DNA of 43,802 nt from Planctomycetota bacterium (GCA_024278035.1 JAJRUA010000255.1:1-43802), one strand, 5' to 3'; numbered from the stretch's first letter, positions 1 through 8,224 are shown. Notes: generated from the letters alone by a model not told the origin. Numbers and translations are program-made.

Positions 1-657
1 AAGCGATGCACCGGCCCGCTCAACGAGTCCTGGTGTCCAGCAGCCGGCTGCAAGGCAATAGTTGGCTGCGCTAAAATCTCCGGCAGGGGTCGTGACTTGG
101 ACCACTCGATCACCATCGATCGTAAGGGACTTGGCAGGCGATTTCGTAACTATCTGCACGCCTCGCTTATGGCAGGCGGCGGTCACCGCTTGAAGATGCC
201 GCGGATTGCGTACCTGGGCTTCCTGGGGAACGTCGAACGCCGTCACTTCGTTTGCGGAAATTCCCAGGGGGGTGACGGTGATACCTAGCTTTCGCCAACG
301 TGCGAAGGCAGCCGCCAAGAAATTCGCATTCTGCGGCGTCTGAATATAACGACTACCACAGCGCCAGTACTCGTTGTCTATGCCGGTCTCTTCGAGCAGC
401 CGTTCGGACCAGTCGGCGTAAATTTCCCGTGAGGCTACGGCCATTTGGTCGAGCAACGGGTGGTCGCTGTACCAAGAACCGGGAGGAAGAATACCGGCCC
501 CCGCCCACGAGGCCTCACGTCCCAGTTCGCCCCGCTCAAGAAGCGTGACGCTCATCCCATCACACGCCAGTTGGTAGGCGATCGAGAGGCCAACTACGCC
601 CCCGCCGACGACCAGACAATCACTCGTTTGACTTTTTACTGTACGTCCCAAAACCAT
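1..657 (-). CDS. thiO: FAD-dependent amine oxidase, ThiO (glycine oxidase)-like, partial
   Basis: The frame is open from an ATG at 657 down to the left edge, so 219 N-terminal residues are visible and the C-terminus is missing. Residues 15-31 form a Rossmann FAD-binding site (VVGGGVVGLSIAYQLA) ending in an acidic position (LLERGE). The segment EASWAGAGILPPG near residue 52 is the flavin-contacting loop of DAO-family amine oxidases and has the form usual in ThiO. ThiO oxidises glycine to iminoglyoxylate for thiazole synthesis in thiamine biosynthesis. Other DAO-family oxidases (D-amino acid dehydrogenase, sarcosine oxidase-like) cannot be excluded without the C-terminus. No thi genes are visible nearby. 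The first residues (MVLGRTVKS) are encoded by the right arm of a dispersed hairpin repeat (633-719). No other convincing start is available, so the repeat probably supplies the start codon. Confidence 0.75.
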   Translation of the reverse strand, partial: MVLGRTVKSQTSDCLVVGGGVVGLSIAYQLACDGMSVTLLERGELGREASWAGAGILPPGSWYSDHPLLDQMAVASREIYADWSERLLEETGIDNEYWRCGSRYIQTPQNANFLAAAFARWRKLGITVTPLGISANEVTAFDVPQEAQVRNPRHLQAVTAACHKRGVQIVTKSPAKSLTIDGDRVVQVTTPAGDFSAANYCLAAGCWTPGLVERAGASL

Positions 658-719
658 TCGGTCCTTCGGTCTTTCTCGACCGCTGGACGCGTCTCCTGAG
701 GGGTTGGGGGAATAGGCTC
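633..719 (-). repeat. Hairpin repeat family 1, copy A
   Basis: Read on the minus strand, this 87-nt stretch matches the copy at 11068-11151 almost end to end: it begins GAGCCTAT, has the core TCCAGCGGTCGAGAAAGACC and ends TTTTGGGACGTACAGTAAAA. The core folds as CGGTC-GAGAAA-GACCG. The outer stem is degenerate here. It lies immediately upstream of, and overlaps, the start of the ThiO-like gene, in the same orientation. Confidence 0.8.
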
Positions 720-775
720 TTCGTGAGGATGCCATGGAAGAGAGTTGCCCGTTGCTAGTTGCCAAGCAGTAGTCG

Positions 776-1561
776 CTAGTTCGTGCTCAGCCAGTTTTTG
801 ATGTGGGGCGTTAGCTTTATAAGAACTTTGTCTTCGTTGGATATTTCAGCAGCCCTTTCAGCAAGACGTTGCTGCAAAGTGGCTAAATCTTCGGTGGTGT
901 CCACATCGTACCACTGGTCAACAAGCAAGTAATCCTCCCCCTCTCGCCAGCCTGCTTTCTCTAGCCGCTGAAGCGTCGCACGAAGTAGGTCGGGCGAACT
1001 CCACGGCAATCCCTCAAAAACGGGAGCGGGCTCACCCCGAACACCAATCAGCCAGTACCCACCATCTGCTGTCGGGCCCAACACCAAACGATTCGGCGGC
1101 CCCGAACTTAGAAGCCAATCTTGTGCCCTCCGCACAGCAGCGAGTGGCAAGTCGGGACTGTCCGAACCGACTAACAACGCCGCCTGAGCCCCGCCAGCGA
1201 TTGTGGTCTCAAAGAACCATCGCATCCGCTCTCCGAGGCGTGGCAGATCGGGCTGCAAAGCCAATTCCCAGCCTCCGGTACGCACCTGAGGAAGGGCCTC
1301 GAACGCGGCCCGCTCCTTAGCCGGCGTGTAGGCCAAGATGCGTTTGCCCTCCAGAAGCGAAAGACGCTCTAAAGTCACTTCAATAAAGCAACGGGCCGCT
1401 TCTGAGGCGGCACGCTTGCCAATTTTTGCAGCGAGCCGCGTTTTTGCCTTGCCAGGGGTCCAATGCTTGGCAAACAGGCCAACGCACACCGCACGGGCCG
1501 CAGAGCCCGTCCCCCCACTTTCGGGAGGGACGGCGGGCCTCTTTTCCCCGTTTATCGCCAT
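776..1561 (-). CDS. TIGR04282-type glycosyltransferase (DUF2064)
   Basis: The protein is 261 aa from the ATG at 1561. Residues 26-45 carry the family signature (GLFAKHWTPGKAKTRLA). The motif VGSDSPDLP near residue 130 and the later GPTADGGYWLIG match the nucleotide-sugar and metal-binding region of the TIGR04282/DUF2064 family. Members are soluble GT-A-like transferases, usually paired with a TIGR04283 enzyme; databases name both as arsenosugar-biosynthesis glycosyltransferases. A TIGR04283 gene is indeed present, at 6049-6840. The true start may be the GTG at 1489, because residues 6-20 are encoded by a GC-rich hairpin (about 1505-1545) and do not look conserved. Both start options have a poor Shine-Dalgarno site. 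Confidence 0.8.
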   Translation of the reverse strand: MAINGEKRPAVPPESGGTGSAARAVCVGLFAKHWTPGKAKTRLAAKIGKRAASEAARCFIEVTLERLSLLEGKRILAYTPAKERAAFEALPQVRTGGWELALQPDLPRLGERMRWFFETTIAGGAQAALLVGSDSPDLPLAAVRRAQDWLLSSGPPNRLVLGPTADGGYWLIGVRGEPAPVFEGLPWSSPDLLRATLQRLEKAGWREGEDYLLVDQWYDVDTTEDLATLQQRLAERAAEISNEDKVLIKLTPHIKNWLSTN

Positions 1562-2018
1562 TATCGTCAAAAACTGTTCGAGTATTTCCCAACCTTCCTC
1601 TTTCAGAGGACTTGGGGTTCGGCAAGAAATTGTCTATTTGGGGGTTTAGGTAAGTCCCTTCTGTCACTCGATTTGTGACGTCCAGGCCCCAGGGTGCGGC
1701 CAGCCGCACGGTCCGTTCTGAACTAGAGTTGAGTGTCTCCGAGACCCTTTTCTGAATCTAGGTCCCAAGCGCAACTCTTTTCATATCAAGCGTTTAAGGT
1801 TTTTCTTGATCCTAATCCATCTGTCTGCGTAGCATGAAAGGAGCCCCCCTCGGCGGGCCTCTTTCAAGAGATCCGCCTTGGCATTGGCCACACGCATCGT
1901 GGCCACACCACTTCACACCACGCCATCTACGGAGGTGGCGATCTCGGCAAAGGAAGCCGCGAGAAACGTTTCGGTGTTGTTAGCCGTTCCTCTTTACAAC
2001 TCGGTTGGCCCTCATCCT
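1562..2018. other. Intergenic region, 457 bp, short hairpins only
   Basis: Divergent gap between the TIGR04282 gene and the HExxH gene. It holds a short perfect palindrome (GTGCGGC-CA-GCCGCAC, 1694-1709). A 14-bp string CGGCGGGCCTCTTT at 1851-1864 also occurs at 1531-1544, inside the neighbouring gene, each time as the 3' arm of a GC-rich hairpin. I see no confident promoter and no coding potential beyond shadow frames. Confidence 0.5.
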
Positions 2019-2759
2019 ATGGCAAAACGATCCAGTAGCTCGAATCACCAAGGACGCCGTGACTATCGCGCGAAGTCCCAAGTAAGGCAAGCACAGCGTC
2101 GCAATGCGTCGGTGACGGCCCAGAGTCAAGGCCGGCAGGGATTGGCCAAATCACGTCGTGGCGTGACCCAACAGAACCTGGAGCTCCCCTTCTCGCCCCC
2201 TGAGGATTGGTACGAGCCGACCGGAGCCGCTAAGGGCTACCGAGTCCTTACCCAGGCCCCAGGCAGCGGCTACAGCCACGTTGTGACGCCTGACGAGGTT
2301 CGGGCGAAACTCGCCGAACTGCCCAGCCATTTCCTGCGCGACCTGGAGGTTGTTCAGCTAAGCCGTATGACCCGTAAAAAGCAGAGTTTGCCTTGCTACG
2401 GGATGCAATGGGGCCCGGCACTTTACCTCTATCCGATTGACGAGAGCTTGGTTGAGCATTTCTACGCCCCGCCGGGAGTGAATGTCGTCAATGAGACCAA
2501 GATGTACGGCGGGCGATGGGGCGAGCCGGAGCCCGGTCTGTGGACCCTCACTTGGAGCGAACGGGCGATCCGCGATTTTTACCTTAACAACATCTTAATA
2601 CACGAGTTGGGCCACTTGCTGGACGAGCGAAACTCTAGCTATACCGACCGTGAGCGATTCGCGGAGTGGTTTGCGACGGAGTTTGGCTACCGTCGTACGG
2701 GGGGGGCCGCCAGCCGTCGCCCCAGGCAACGGATGCGACGCCGCCACCACACGGCCTAA
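2019..2759 (+). CDS. Small zincin-like HExxH protein
   Basis: From the ATG at 2019 (MAKRSSSSNHQ) the protein is 246 aa. The frame stays open upstream to 1878, but that extension is unremarkable in composition. Residues 1-65 are basic and low complexity, probably disordered. Residues 195-199 read HELGH, followed by DERN, and E216 in ERFAEWFATEFGY is placed as the third zinc ligand of a gluzincin. This gives a candidate metallopeptidase core without a signal peptide, so it is likely cytoplasmic. The C-terminus is an Arg-rich tail (RRPRQRMRRRHHT). I do not recognise the family by name, and substrate and role are unknown. The gene stands alone between a divergent glycosyltransferase and a phosphate transporter. 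Catalysis is inferred from the motif only. Confidence 0.7.
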   Translation: MAKRSSSSNHQGRRDYRAKSQVRQAQRRNASVTAQSQGRQGLAKSRRGVTQQNLELPFSPPEDWYEPTGAAKGYRVLTQAPGSGYSHVVTPDEVRAKLAELPSHFLRDLEVVQLSRMTRKKQSLPCYGMQWGPALYLYPIDESLVEHFYAPPGVNVVNETKMYGGRWGEPEPGLWTLTWSERAIRDFYLNNILIHELGHLLDERNSSYTDRERFAEWFATEFGYRRTGGAASRRPRQRMRRRHHTA

Positions 2760-2906
2760 AGCCTGCACGGGAAGGAGGAAGGCGACAAATCCGAGTGGCA
2801 CGGGAAGGTTTACCGGGCGGGTTGAGAAAGGGCGGTTGTCGCCGGGACAGAGTCGCGCTAGACTCTCGTCCAAAACAACCCTCCCCCCCATTTGCGTGGC
2901 TTCCCC

Positions 2907-4589
2907 GTGGACCCCTCAGCCTTCTTTCAGCTTGCCTGCGAACTTGTCGGCGGTCTTGGCATTTTCCTGCTCGGCATGAAGCACATGTCCGAAGGGATGC
3001 AGGCGGTGGCGGGCAGCAGCCTCAGGCGGCTCATCGGCTCTGTCACAAGCAATCGCTTTCTGGCCGTTATCGTTGGCACTCTTGTCACCTGTATCGTGCA
3101 GTCGAGTTCTATCACTACGGTCATGGTGGTTGGGTTCGTTAACAGTGGCATCATGGAACTCTCACAAGCGATCGGGGTGATCCTTGGAGCCAACATTGGT
3201 ACGACCATCACCGGTTGGATTTTGGTTCTGAAAGTCGGCAAGTACGGCCTACCGATTTTAGGAGCCGCCGCCTTTGTTTATCTCTTCTCGAAAGGAGATC
3301 GTTGGCGCTATTGGGCCATGGCCATCATGGGCATCGGGATGATTTTCTTCGGCCTTGAGCTGATGAAGGATGCTTGTGCGATCATTAAAGAGAATCCCAA
3401 CTTTGAATCTTGGTTCCAGCAATTTCAAGCAGACAGCTACTTTGGCGTTCTCAAGTGCGCGTTAGTTGGCTGTGTGATTACGACGCTCGTGCAATCTTCT
3501 TCCGCAACGCTAGGCATTACGATCTCGCTTGCCTTTCAAGGAGTCATCTCTTACGAGACGGCTGCGGCGCTCGTCCTGGGAGAAAACATAGGCACCACGA
3601 TCACCGCCCTCCTTGCTTCGCTCGGAGCCACCACCAACGCACGTCGGGCAGCCTACTTTCATGTCATCTTCAATCTGATTGGCGTCTTTTGGATCACGCT
3701 AATCTTCTCTTGGTACATCGGCTTGATCCAATGGATTGTTGATGTGGATGTTGCCAAGATAGTAATGGTGGGCGGCAAAGAGACTTTTCCCAACACGACG
3801 ATTGCCATCGCAGCGACGCATACGGTTTTTAATCTGGCGAACATGTTGCTCTTCTTGATGTTCGTTCCCATGTTTGTCCGCTTGTTGACATGGTTTGTGC
3901 CCGCCAAGGAATTCAAGGAAAAGCCACGTCTCTCAGACCTTGATATCCGGATGCTCGAAACGCCGCTGCTGGCCATTGACCAATCGCACAAAGAGATCGA
4001 ACGGATGGGCGACGGCTGTGAAAAAATGATCGGCTGGCTCGCTGAGCTTCGGGACCAAGACGACCCTGACAAGGCGCTTGCCAACCGGCTCCAGCAACGT
4101 GAAAAAGTCCTCGACTCGATCCAAGATGAAGTCTCGGAGTACATCACCAATTTCCTAGCCGGAAATATCCCGCACGCCATCGCCGACGAAGCACGGCTTC
4201 AGTTGCGTATGGCAGACGAGTACGAGTCGGTAAGCGACTACATCGTCCAACTTGATGTTTTCGACCGAAAACTACGCCGCGACGGCCACCGGTTCACGGC
4301 AGAGCACCGCAAAGACCTCGGCGACCTCAATCGCCATCTCGCGGAGTACCTTGCCTCGATCAACGAAGCGCTCACGCAGAAGAATCGTAACATCCTCGTA
4401 AAAACGTCCCCCATTTCCAAGCGAATCAAAAGCGAGATCAAGCAATTGCGTCACAAGCACCTCGACGAACTCTCCGGCGGCACGATTTCCCCCGCGATCA
4501 GCGTCGCCTTCCTTGCTAGCCTTAACGCCTACAGCCGCGTCCTCGACCACACGGTCAACATCGCCGAATCGATCTCGGGGGAGAAGTAG
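2907..4589 (+). CDS. Na/Pi cotransporter family protein (NptA/YjbB-like) with PhoU-like tail
   Basis: About 560 aa, inner membrane. Two inverted-topology halves each carry the QSSS motif of Na/phosphate cotransporters: VQSSSITT at about residue 65 and VQSSSATLG at about 196. Each is followed by a GxNIGTTITG-type loop (about 95 and 226). About eight hydrophobic segments fill residues 8-325. Residues 360-560 are hydrophilic and helical and match a PhoU-like regulatory domain. The predicted role is sodium-coupled inorganic phosphate transport (uptake or export, depending on gradient). No ATG fits; GTG 2907 or TTG 2892 is the likely start, so the first five residues are uncertain. No pst or pho genes are adjacent. 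Confidence 0.88.
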   Translation: MDPSAFFQLACELVGGLGIFLLGMKHMSEGMQAVAGSSLRRLIGSVTSNRFLAVIVGTLVTCIVQSSSITTVMVVGFVNSGIMELSQAIGVILGANIGTTITGWILVLKVGKYGLPILGAAAFVYLFSKGDRWRYWAMAIMGIGMIFFGLELMKDACAIIKENPNFESWFQQFQADSYFGVLKCALVGCVITTLVQSSSATLGITISLAFQGVISYETAAALVLGENIGTTITALLASLGATTNARRAAYFHVIFNLIGVFWITLIFSWYIGLIQWIVDVDVAKIVMVGGKETFPNTTIAIAATHTVFNLANMLLFLMFVPMFVRLLTWFVPAKEFKEKPRLSDLDIRMLETPLLAIDQSHKEIERMGDGCEKMIGWLAELRDQDDPDKALANRLQQREKVLDSIQDEVSEYITNFLAGNIPHAIADEARLQLRMADEYESVSDYIVQLDVFDRKLRRDGHRFTAEHRKDLGDLNRHLAEYLASINEALTQKNRNILVKTSPISKRIKSEIKQLRHKHLDELSGGTISPAISVAFLASLNAYSRVLDHTVNIAESISGEK

Positions 4590-4640
4590 AGCGATTCTCT
4601 CCGGTCCCGTGTTTCCGAACAATCAGCGATCGCGGATCGC

Positions 4641-5372
4641 CTAGCAGCCATTCAACAGTTTCCCTGAATGCGGAAACCACTTCCGCCAAATTACTGGTAA
4701 CGGTGCGACGAGCGTGATCGGCTCACGGCGCACGGGATGCTCGATCGTTAGTCGCCAGGAGTGCAGGGCGATGCCCGGCTCCACGACGACCGTGCTGCCG
4801 TACTTCCGGTCGCCGAGGATCGGCAGGCCGATCTTGGCGAGCTGCACACGGATCTGATGCTTGCGGCCCGTAACAGGGCGAACGACCAGCAGGCTCCGCC
4901 CGGACGTTGCCCGAACGACCTCGTACGACAGCTCCGCGCGCTGGGCTCCGGGGGCCGTGGCATGGGTCGTATGGACCTTACGGTGGCGTTCGTCCTTGCG
5001 GAGGTGATGAACCACGGGCCCCTCACATGGGGGAGCCTCGCCCTCGACAATCGCCGCATAGACTTTCTCGACCTTGCGTTCACGAAAAGCCTCGGAGAGC
5101 CGGCTCGCCGCCTTGGACGTACGCGCCAGCAGCACGAGCCCCGTGACCGGTGCGTCGAGCCGGCTGACAATGCCCAAATAGACAGCCCCCGGCTTGTCGT
5201 GTTTCCGCTTGATATAGGCTTTTGCCTCATCAAGCAACGTCGGCGTGCCGGCAGGTGTCCCCATCGTCGCTAACCCCGGTGGCTTGGCGACGACGAACAA
5301 GTGATTATCTTCGTAGAGGACTTGCAACGGATAGGTTCCTGCTAACGTATGAGCTAAGTTTTTCCCAAGCAT
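4641..5372 (-). CDS. RluA-family RNA pseudouridine synthase
   Basis: 243 aa from the ATG at 5372. Residues 16-34 (LQVLYEDNHLFVVAKPPG) are the standard opening of the RluA family. The catalytic Asp is D73 in SRLDAPVTGLVLLART, and the later VRPVTGRKHQIRVQLA and GLPILGDRKYG are the usual RNA-binding and core motifs. The commonly seen HRLD is SRLD here; the Asp is kept, so activity is expected. The target uridine cannot be predicted. The frame stays open upstream to 5498, but that part encodes only Pro/Gly-rich junk from a C-rich repeat. The chosen start codon sits exactly at the end of that repeat (5371-5473). Divergent from maf. Confidence 0.88.
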   Translation of the reverse strand: MLGKNLAHTLAGTYPLQVLYEDNHLFVVAKPPGLATMGTPAGTPTLLDEAKAYIKRKHDKPGAVYLGIVSRLDAPVTGLVLLARTSKAASRLSEAFRERKVEKVYAAIVEGEAPPCEGPVVHHLRKDERHRKVHTTHATAPGAQRAELSYEVVRATSGRSLLVVRPVTGRKHQIRVQLAKIGLPILGDRKYGSTVVVEPGIALHSWRLTIEHPVRREPITLVAPLPVIWRKWFPHSGKLLNGC

Positions 5373-5473
5373 CCCCCTCCCCCTCAAGGGGGAGAAGTTA
5401 GGGAAGGAGGCGGAATCGTGTACAGGGTTCAAAACCCCTCCCCTAGCCCCTCCCCTAAAAAGGGGAGGGGGAT
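5371..5473. repeat. C-rich inverted-repeat element, copy a
   Basis: The element is bounded by a perfect 12-bp inverted repeat (ATCCCCCTCCCC at 5371-5382 and GGGGAGGGGGAT at 5462-5473). Inside lies a second arm pair, with CCCCTCCCCTAGCCCCTCCC shared almost exactly with the copy at 14971-15097; the string CAGGGTTC just before it corresponds to GAACCCTG in that copy. It fills the divergent gap between the pseudouridine synthase gene and maf and would carry both promoters if they exist. Confidence 0.8.
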
Positions 5474-5522
5474 TCCAATCGACAGAACTTACCTCCATTC
5501 ACCCCCTATACAACTCCTCCTA

Positions 5523-6137
5523 ATGTCGTCTCCCGAACTCATCCTTGCCAGTGGCTCGCCACGGCGGAAGCAACTGCTTGAGGCCGCTGGCTACCAATTT
5601 CGCGTTGTCTCGCCCCATGAGGGGGCTGAGGAAGCGGGCCTTTGCTCGAACTGCGGGCCGGCAGAACTTGTAAGGGATTTGGCGATTCTCAAGTGGAAAG
5701 ATGTGGATGCCCAGCTCGAAGCGGCTGGCACGGCAGCGGGCGAAGCGGCCCTCCTTCTGGCGGCAGATACCGTTGCTGAGTGCGGAGGCCAAGTGCTGGG
5801 AAAACCCGTCGATGAAGAACATGCCCGGGCGATGTTGACGGAACTAAGCGGCTGTGAGCACCGTGTCTTCACCGGCATTTGCCTCGGCGTCTCAGGAGCC
5901 GTGGTAACACTGCACAGCGAAGTCGTGACCACAACGCTCCGCATGGCTCCGCTCGATGAGGGCTGGATTGAGAAGTACCTTGCCACGGGCTTATGGGAAG
6001 GCAAGGCGGGAGCCTTTGGTTATCAAGATGGGCTCGGCTTTGTGACGATCATCGAAGGGAGTGAGACGAATGTCGTTGGCTTGCCGATGGAACGGGTCGC
6101 GGGGTTGCTCGAGCAATGGAACTGTCGGCCTGTTTGA
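5523..6137 (+). CDS. maf: Maf-family nucleoside triphosphate pyrophosphatase
   Basis: 204 aa. Maf proteins hydrolyse non-canonical or pyrimidine NTPs (dTTP, UTP, modified bases) to NMP and PPi, acting as house-cleaning enzymes in the cytoplasm. Residues 7-15 (ILASGSPRR) are the nucleotide-binding signature, ADTVAECGGQVLGKP around D82 carries the catalytic Asp, and HRVFTGICL plus KAGAFGYQDG complete the usual motif order. Start chosen at ATG 5523, three codons before the conserved strand; upstream in-frame sequence is repeat DNA. There is no clear Shine-Dalgarno site. The last 89 bp overlap the 3' end of the convergent glycosyltransferase gene. Confidence 0.92.
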   Translation: MSSPELILASGSPRRKQLLEAAGYQFRVVSPHEGAEEAGLCSNCGPAELVRDLAILKWKDVDAQLEAAGTAAGEAALLLAADTVAECGGQVLGKPVDEEHARAMLTELSGCEHRVFTGICLGVSGAVVTLHSEVVTTTLRMAPLDEGWIEKYLATGLWEGKAGAFGYQDGLGFVTIIEGSETNVVGLPMERVAGLLEQWNCRPV

Positions 6138-6840
6138 CCGGCGTTTTTTTGACGTGCGGAGCGTACCACTTCTGCAGCCGATCGACGGAAACGCCAGAGA
6201 AATAGGCGAGCACGAGCGACCAGTTGCGTAGCGTCTGTCGGGCCAAGCCGTGCCGCTGCCAACGCCGTGGCGAAACCAATAAGGGCCCCGGTAATTGCTC
6301 TGGCCGCACAAGCCGAGAGACACGGCGCATGAGGGTTACGTCTTCCATGAGCGGCAAGCTTGGCACGCCGCCAACCCGGTCGAGCAAGTCCCGTCGAAGA
6401 AAAATCGCCTGATCGCCGTACGGCAAGCGTAGCACCCGACCGCGAAAGGCGTTGCCCCGTTCGATGAGCCGATATCGCCAGCCAGCAGCGTCAATTTCCT
6501 GGCGAAAGAAGCCCGCTTGAGCCTTTTTATCCAGCAAGGCCTCGGCAAGCTGTTCACCCGCATCGGTTGGCAATCGAGAGTCGGCATGTAGCATGAGAAC
6601 CACATCGCCATGGGTCGCTTCGATGCCGGCACGAAGCTGGGCACCGCGGCTCGCCACGGTCTGGATAACCGTCGCCCCTGCGCGACGGGCAATCTCGCAG
6701 GTCACATCGCTGCTTCCGCCATCGGCAACGACGATCTCAGCCAAAGCGATCCGGTCGGTTCCAGCTTGCTCAGCTGATTTTAAGCACGCAGCGAGGTTTT
6801 TCGCCTCATTGAGCGTCGGTACAACGATCGAGAGCTTCAT
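6049..6840 (-). CDS. TIGR04283-type family 2 glycosyltransferase
   Basis: 263 aa from the ATG at 6840; a purine-rich AAGGAAA lies upstream. The GT2 fold is shown by LSIVVPTLNEAKNL (3-16), VVADGGSSD (37-45), the SRGAQLRAG segment (64-72, typical of TIGR04283), the metal-binding HADS (85-88), and LPYGDQAIFLRRD later. Families TIGR04283 and TIGR04282 are named arsenosugar-biosynthesis glycosyltransferases and usually occur together; the partner here lies 4.5 kb away at 776-1561. No radical-SAM or arsenic gene is in the window, so the substrate is not supported locally. The C-terminal 30 residues lie in the 89-bp tail-to-tail overlap with maf and look non-conserved (Arg/Ser/His-rich), as if the original stop had been lost. 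Confidence 0.85.
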   Translation of the reverse strand: MKLSIVVPTLNEAKNLAACLKSAEQAGTDRIALAEIVVADGGSSDVTCEIARRAGATVIQTVASRGAQLRAGIEATHGDVVLMLHADSRLPTDAGEQLAEALLDKKAQAGFFRQEIDAAGWRYRLIERGNAFRGRVLRLPYGDQAIFLRRDLLDRVGGVPSLPLMEDVTLMRRVSRLVRPEQLPGPLLVSPRRWQRHGLARQTLRNWSLVLAYFSGVSVDRLQKWYAPHVKKTPVKQADSSIARATPRPVPSASQRHSSHSLR

Positions 6841-6983
6841 TCGCAACTATTTTCCTTCTTTCCTTCGGAATCACCTCCCCTATAACCGTCCAATCCTACG
6901 CCAATACGTGCTTCGCATCAGCGATGCATCGTACACAGTCAAGAATGACTTTGTAGCCTACCGCCCCATTCGGCTATACTGCT

Positions 6984-7016
6984 TGGCTGACCGCTGATGG
7001 CTGAAAGCTGACCGCT
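6984..7016 (+). repeat. GCTGATA-type short repeat, copy 1
   Basis: Tandem variants of GCTGAxxGCTGA (GGCTGACCGCTGATGGCTGA, then AAGCTGACCGC). The same string type is found at 40652-40684. Both copies end about 20 bp before a non-ATG start codon on the same strand. Confidence 0.6.
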
Positions 7017-7036
7017 AACCCTTACGAGAGATACAA

Positions 7037-8086
7037 TTGAAGCTAAAAGTGGGGCTAGTTGGACTCGGACCCTCGTGGCAATCGCGCCACCGACCTGCAC
7101 TCAAGGCGCTCAGTTCACGTTTTGAAGTCCGAGCCGTCTGCGATCCGGTGGCTCACAGGGCGGCTCAGGTCGCTTGTGAACTAAAAGCCCGATCTGTGGA
7201 TGGTTTTCGAACGCTCGTCGGGGCGGATGACATTGATGCGGTACTCATGCTCTCGGGCCGATGGTTCGGGGCGCTGCCGATCCTTGCAGCCTGTGATGCG
7301 GGCAAAGCGGTCTACTGCGGAGCGTCGGTCGAAATGCCAGACGACGAGGCGCGTCTCCTCCGCTCGCGTGTTCTCCAATCGGGAGTCGCTTTCATGGCTG
7401 AGCTACCGCACCGGCTTGCCCCCGCCACGATTCGACTCAAAGAGCTGATCGCCACGAGGCTCGGCCCGCCCAAATTGCTTTTCTGCAACGAACGCCACGC
7501 CGCTCCCGACCCAAAAGGCAGTCCCTTTTCGTCCGACAACGGCAGTGGCAACGGAAGCGTCAGTCACACCCGCCGGCTAATTGAAATGGTCGATTGGTGC
7601 CGTTACGTCGCCGGCACCGAAGCGAAGAGCGTCACCGGCCTGCGTCACGCCACCCCCCACAGCGCCGAGCGGGAGGATTATTCGCTCGTAACAATTGAGT
7701 TCGCGCCGAGCCAAGCCCCCTCCAGCCCTTCCGAGCAAAAGCCAGTCGCACAAATCGCCTGTGGTGGTTATGTGCCGAGTGGCTGGAGCGAAGCGGCGGC
7801 GTTTCGTCGTCCTGCGGATATGCAAGTCGTCTGCGAACGGGGCATGGCCTTTCTCGACTTGCCGAACCGGCTCGTCTGGTTCGACGACGCGGGCCAGCAC
7901 ACCGAGTCGCTAGAAAACGAACGCCCTGTGGGCGAGCAGTTACTGATGCAATTCCACCGCTCGGTGGCGAGCCTTGTCCTGCGGCCATCGAGTTTAGAAG
8001 ACGCAATCCGAGCGCTATCGATCGTCATGGCCGCTCAGCAAAGTGCTGAGGAAGGCCGGCGCGTGGAGATCACGAGGGAAGTTTAG
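7037..8086 (+). CDS. Gfo/Idh/MocA-family oxidoreductase
   Basis: 349 aa. The N-terminus (KVGLVGLGPSWQSRHRPAL) is the NAD(P)-binding Rossmann start of the Gfo/Idh/MocA family. Residues 65-90 (DDIDAVLMLSGRWFGALPI) and the following segment (AGKAVYCGASVEMPDDEA) correspond to the strand that normally carries the EKP motif. Here the motif is not intact (CGASVEMP), so the usual catalytic Lys is missing and classical dehydrogenase activity is doubtful. The start is TTG at 7037, seven bases after GAGAG. Residues 160-180 are a Ser/Gly/Asn linker. Substrate is unknown; the gene is a single unit, convergent with guaA. Confidence 0.75.
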   Translation: MKLKVGLVGLGPSWQSRHRPALKALSSRFEVRAVCDPVAHRAAQVACELKARSVDGFRTLVGADDIDAVLMLSGRWFGALPILAACDAGKAVYCGASVEMPDDEARLLRSRVLQSGVAFMAELPHRLAPATIRLKELIATRLGPPKLLFCNERHAAPDPKGSPFSSDNGSGNGSVSHTRRLIEMVDWCRYVAGTEAKSVTGLRHATPHSAEREDYSLVTIEFAPSQAPSSPSEQKPVAQIACGGYVPSGWSEAAAFRRPADMQVVCERGMAFLDLPNRLVWFDDAGQHTESLENERPVGEQLLMQFHRSVASLVLRPSSLEDAIRALSIVMAAQQSAEEGRRVEITREV

Positions 8087-8110
8087 AGGTCTTCGCAAAA
8101 GGGTGCCCGA

Positions 8111-8160
8111 TTTAATCCGTGTTGATCCGCCCAATCCGCGCTTATCCGCGTCTCATTCTT
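8111..8160. repeat. ATCCGCG repeat family, copy a
   Basis: Four spaced ATCCG(C/T)G-like units ending CCGCGTCTCATTCTT, identical over that end to the copy at 13342-13459. It lies in the convergent gap between the Gfo/Idh/MocA gene and guaA. Confidence 0.65.
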
Positions 8161-8189
8161 CGGCGGAGTTGTACCGTATGATACGGGCT

Positions 8190-8216
8190 TTCCGTGCCAG
8201 GATGGCCCGGCTATAG
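8190..8216. repeat. GCCAGGATGGC-GGCTATAG repeat, copy 1
   Basis: A 27-bp unit (TGCCAGGATGGCCCGGCTAT core) that recurs at 16946-16972 and 18624-18651 with few changes. It sits just past the guaA stop codon. Confidence 0.65.
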
Positions 8217-8224
8217 GTGAGGGG

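Noticed and set aside
445..699. Small peptide frame on the repeat (FYCTSQNHSVLRSFSTAG), also found at 11064-11270
   Set aside because: The similarity between the two peptides comes from the hairpin repeat itself, read antisense; no start signal supports translation.
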